Source: Streptomyces chattanoogensis
Lineage (GTDB): Bacteria; Actinomycetota; Actinomycetes; Streptomycetales; Streptomycetaceae
Length of the DNA: 64,000 bases
NCBI RefSeq assembly: GCF_001294335.1
Contig: NZ_LGKG01000142.1
Location: forward strand, 37,264-101,263
Direction: 5' to 3'
Part shown: positions 61,795-64,000 of the stretch, piece by piece
Position numbering within the stretch: the stretch's first letter is position 1
Layout of the letters: each line of letters opens with the position of its first letter
The notes under the pieces: generated by a model
Databases searched by the model: none
What the model saw: only the letters and a program-made list of their open reading frames with translations
Told to the model about the DNA's origin: nothing
Made by a program: the position numbers and the translations under genes

Positions 61795-63669
61795 TCAGCC
61801 CTTCTCGGACTCGGACCGCCCCTCGGCCTCGGCCTCACCGGCAGCCCCGCCGCGCGCGTCCTCATCCGCGTCGGCGCTGTCCTCGCTGTCCTCGCTGTCT
61901 TCCAGGACATCGGTGAACTGCACCCCGTCCAGCTCCGCCAGCCGGTCCGAGGCGTCCGTCGTACCGGCCTGGTCGGCCTCCAGCGCCTTGGCGAACCAGT
62001 CACGGGCCTCGTCCTCGCGCCCGACCTCCAGCAGCGCATCCGCGTAGGCGTACCGCAGCCGGGCGGTCCACGGGTGCACGGCGTTCGACGCCAGCTCGGG
62101 GCTCTGCAGCGTCACCACCGCCGCGTCCGCCTGCCCCATGTCCCGACGGGCACCCGCCGCGACCAGCCGCATCTCGACCTGCCCGGCCCGGTCCAGCCGC
62201 TGCACCTCGGGCTCACCGGCCATCGCCAGCGCCTTCTCCGGCCGGCCCATCCCGCGCTCGCAGTCCGCCATGACGGGCCACAGCTCGACGCCACCGGTCA
62301 TCCGCCGCGCCGCCCGGAACTCGCCCAGCGCCTCGCTGTACTTACCGACCGCGTACGCCGCGAAGCCCGCGGCCTCGCGCACCGCCGCAACCCTGGACGC
62401 CAGCCGCAGCGCCACCCGCGAGTACCCGTACGCCTTCTCCGGGTCCTCGTCCAGCAGCTTGGCGACCATCACCAGGTTCTTGGCCACATCCTCGGCAAGC
62501 GTCTTCGGCAGGCTCAGCAGCTCCTGCCGCACGTCCTTGTCGATCTCGTCACCGGTGACGTCCTCCGGAATCGGCAGCCGCTTGATCGGCTCCCGGTCCC
62601 GGTCACGCCGCTCGTCACGCCGGTCGTCACGCCCACGCCCGCCGCCGTACGGCCGACGCCCGCCGCGGTCATCGTCCCGACGCGGCCCGCGGTCGTCCCG
62701 CCGGAACCCGCCACGGTCCCCACCGCGGTCATCACGACGGAACCCGCCACGCTCACCGCCGCGGTCGTCCCGCCGGTAGCCGCCACCGCGCTCATCATCA
62801 CGACGCGGCCCACGCGGCCGGTCGTCCCGACGGTCATCACGCCGGTCATCACGCCGGAACCCGCCCCGATCGCCACCGGACGGACGGTCATCACGACGGA
62901 ACCCACCACGGTCCCCGCCGCGGTCATCACGCCGGAAGCCACCACGGTCGCCACCAGAGGGACGCTCGTCACGACGGTCGTCACGGCGGAAGCCGCCACG
63001 CTCACCGCCGCGGTCATCCCGCCGCTCGTCACGACGGTCGTCACGACGGAACCCGCCGCGGTCGTCCCGCCCTGCGTAACCGCCACCGCTGCCACCAGGC
63101 CGCCCGCCACGGTCGTCCCGCCGGAAACCGCCACGGTCCCCACCGCGGTCATCACGACGGAACCCGCCACGCTCACCGCCGCGGTCGTCCCGCCGGAAGC
63201 CGCCACCGCGCTCATCATCACGACGCGGCCCACGCGGCCGGTCGTCCCGACGGTCATCCCGACGGAACCCACCACGATCGCCACCGGACGGACGGTCATC
63301 ACGACGGAACCCACCACGGTCCCCGCCGCGGTCATCCCGCCCGCCATATCCGCCACGGCCACCGCTCGGCCGGCCACCACGGTCGTCCTCACGACGCGGC
63401 CCACGCGGCCGGTCGTCCCGACGGTCATCTCGCCGGTCATCCCGACGGAACCCGCCACGGTCGCCACCGGACGGACGGTCATCGCGGCGGAATCCGCCAC
63501 GGTCCCCGCCGCGATTGTCACGACCCCCATAGCCGCCGCCGGAGGGGCGTCCACCGCGGTCATCGTCACGCCGCGGCCCCCGGTCATCACGCCGGAAACC
63601 ACCGCGGTCACCGCCGTCGCGCCGCTGCGGCCGGCGCTCCCAACGATCGTCGGAAGAGTTGGTGGACAT
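61795..63669 (-). CDS. TPR protein with long R/D/G-rich repeat region
   Basis: 624 residues from the ATG at 63669 (AGGAG 8 nt upstream). Residues ~15-365 are dozens of degenerate repeats of the type GGDRGGFRRDDR, with RGG-like steps and a strict alternation of Arg and Asp clusters; hardly any hydrophobic residue. After residue 370 (IPEDVTGDEIDKDVRQELLS) comes a helical TPR-like domain (ARRMTGGVELWPVMADCERG, YADALLEVGREDEARDWFAK), then an acidic tail. RGG/RDR low-complexity regions bind RNA and phase-separate in other systems. It lies 75 nt behind the rrn terminator on the same strand. Function unknown. Confidence 0.85.
   Translation of the reverse strand: MSTNSSDDRWERRPQRRDGGDRGGFRRDDRGPRRDDDRGGRPSGGGYGGRDNRGGDRGGFRRDDRPSGGDRGGFRRDDRRDDRRDDRPRGPRREDDRGGRPSGGRGGYGGRDDRGGDRGGFRRDDRPSGGDRGGFRRDDRRDDRPRGPRRDDERGGGFRRDDRGGERGGFRRDDRGGDRGGFRRDDRGGRPGGSGGGYAGRDDRGGFRRDDRRDERRDDRGGERGGFRRDDRRDERPSGGDRGGFRRDDRGGDRGGFRRDDRPSGGDRGGFRRDDRRDDRRDDRPRGPRRDDERGGGYRRDDRGGERGGFRRDDRGGDRGGFRRDDRGPRRDDDRGGRRPYGGGRGRDDRRDERRDRDREPIKRLPIPEDVTGDEIDKDVRQELLSLPKTLAEDVAKNLVMVAKLLDEDPEKAYGYSRVALRLASRVAAVREAAGFAAYAVGKYSEALGEFRAARRMTGGVELWPVMADCERGMGRPEKALAMAGEPEVQRLDRAGQVEMRLVAAGARRDMGQADAAVVTLQSPELASNAVHPWTARLRYAYADALLEVGREDEARDWFAKALEADQAGTTDASDRLAELDGVQFTDVLEDSEDSEDSADADEDARGGAAGEAEAEGRSESEKG
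62590..63612 (-). repeat. Degenerate tandem repeats encoding RDDRGG-type units
   Basis: About 1 kb of imperfect direct repeats, with units of 21-60 bp sharing GGTCGTCCCGCCGGAA and TCATCACGACGGAACC elements. Long near-identical stretches (for example around 62690-62760 and 63110-63190) point to recent internal duplication and probable length variation. Confidence 0.85.
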
Positions 63670-63743
63670 CGACGTGACTCCTGTCTTCGGTACTACTTCA
63701 TTCTCACGCACCGACCTGTTCGGCGCGCTTCGGCAAAACAAAA

Positions 63744-63786
63744 AAGGACCCTTGATCCCAGCTGAACGCTGGGACCAAGGGTCCTT
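63744..63786 (-). terminator. rRNA operon terminator
   Basis: 19-nt arms 63744-63762 and 63768-63786 (AAGGACCCTTGATCCCAGC and complement, one mismatch) with a 5-nt loop, followed on the minus strand by a T-run (A-run at 63737-63745 on the plus strand). A classical intrinsic terminator at the end of the rrn operon. Confidence 0.93.
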
Positions 63787-63792
63787 GAAAGA

Positions 63793-63886
63793 TTGTTCGG
63801 CGGCGTCCTACTCTCCCACAGGGTCCCCCCTGCAGTACCATCGGCGCTGAAAGGCTTAGCTTCCGGGTTCGGAATGTAACCGGGCG
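63793..63886 (-). rRNA. rrf: 5S rRNA, 5'-truncated
   Basis: The 3' 94 nt of Streptomyces 5S rRNA are present, minus strand, from CGCCCGGTTACATTCCGAAC through GGTACTGCAGGGGGGACCCT to GACGCCGCCGAAC. From memory the Streptomyces gene begins GTTTCGGTGGTC... about 27 nt further upstream; that part, which makes helix I and the 5' strand of helix II, is absent. Spacer-like sequence (GGTTCCCGGGTTGCG) is joined directly to it. Either a real deletion or an assembly collapse. Confidence 0.8.
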
Positions 63887-63921
63887 CGCAACCCGGGAAC
63901 CACACAGTGGACGCGAGCAAC

Positions 63922-64000
63922 TGAGGACAAGCCCTCGGCCTATTAGTACCAGTCAACTCCACACCTTACGGCGCTTCCATATCTGGCCTATCAACCCAGT
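63922..64000 (-). rRNA. rrl: 23S rRNA, 3' end (partial)
   Basis: Minus strand; the last ~79 nt of 23S rRNA are recognised by ACTGGGTTGATAGGCCAGAT, then GACTGGTACTAATAGGCCGA and GGGCTTGTCCTC at the 3' end. The rest of the gene continues beyond base 64000. The exact 3' terminus is approximate. Confidence 0.9.

Overview
The window is high-GC actinobacterial chromosome, almost certainly Streptomyces. Codons nearly always end in G or C, GTG and TTG starts are frequent, many genes overlap by 4 nt, and the gene content is typical: a SepF-like SflA protein, a desferrioxamine (des) operon with iron boxes, and Rpf-type and STAND proteins. Reading from tlyA down to der, the core matches the conserved actinobacterial block also found in Mycobacterium (tlyA-nadK-recN...pyrG-NUDIX...parA-scpA-scpB-rluB-cmk-der). 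In this strain the block is interrupted by accessory cassettes and small repeats.

Layout. 1-7.4 kb: end of an ABC solute-binding protein, sflA, an acyl-CoA dehydrogenase, a DHA2 drug exporter, a PIG-V-like mannosyltransferase, a PAP2 phosphatase and an I78-type inhibitor. 7.8-12.4 kb: cell-surface genes (GT4 glycosyltransferase with its coupled partner, a secreted Rpf-domain protein) and two conserved unknowns. 12.4-16.9 kb: der-plsC-cmk-tyrA-aroH, all coupled on the minus strand. 17-19.8 kb: two RlaP-type nucleotidyltransferases and an ADP-ribosylglycohydrolase behind a 29-bp palindrome. 19.8-24.6 kb: rluB-scpB-scpA and an orphan parA with a small partner (chromosome segregation). 24.9-30.9 kb: alanine dehydrogenase, a STAND/TPR protein, a NUDIX hydrolase and pyrG. 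31.3-39.1 kb: accessory sugar cassette (GH15, GH64 and GH16 glucanases, LacI regulator with a perfect operator), then a PucR regulator and a LysE exporter. 39.3-48 kb: GT4, MraY-like protein, recN, a secreted S41 peptidase, nadK, tlyA.

48-61.7 kb is the iron region. An ABC siderophore importer (ATPase plus two FecCD permeases) is divergent from its binding lipoprotein and a siderophore-interacting reductase. It is followed by a HAD phosphatase, a DUF1015 protein and desABCD, which makes desferrioxamine. Both transcription units carry an IdeR/DmdR-type iron box, so uptake and synthesis should be derepressed together when iron is scarce.

61.8-64 kb: a TPR protein with a very long R/D/G-rich repeat tail sits directly behind the terminator of an rRNA operon. 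Only its 5S end and the 3' tip of 23S are in the window, and the 5S gene lacks its first ~27 nt.

The most unusual signals are two families of small interspersed repeats. Family B (~38 nt, palindromic) is found inside three protein genes (S41 peptidase, FecCD permease, desD), always in the same strand and phase so that it encodes a peptide ending G-A-P-F; a fourth copy lies between desA and desB. Family A (~90 nt, three copies) starts with a GGAAT-N18/19-GTT sequence matching the SigR promoter consensus and ends in short palindromes.
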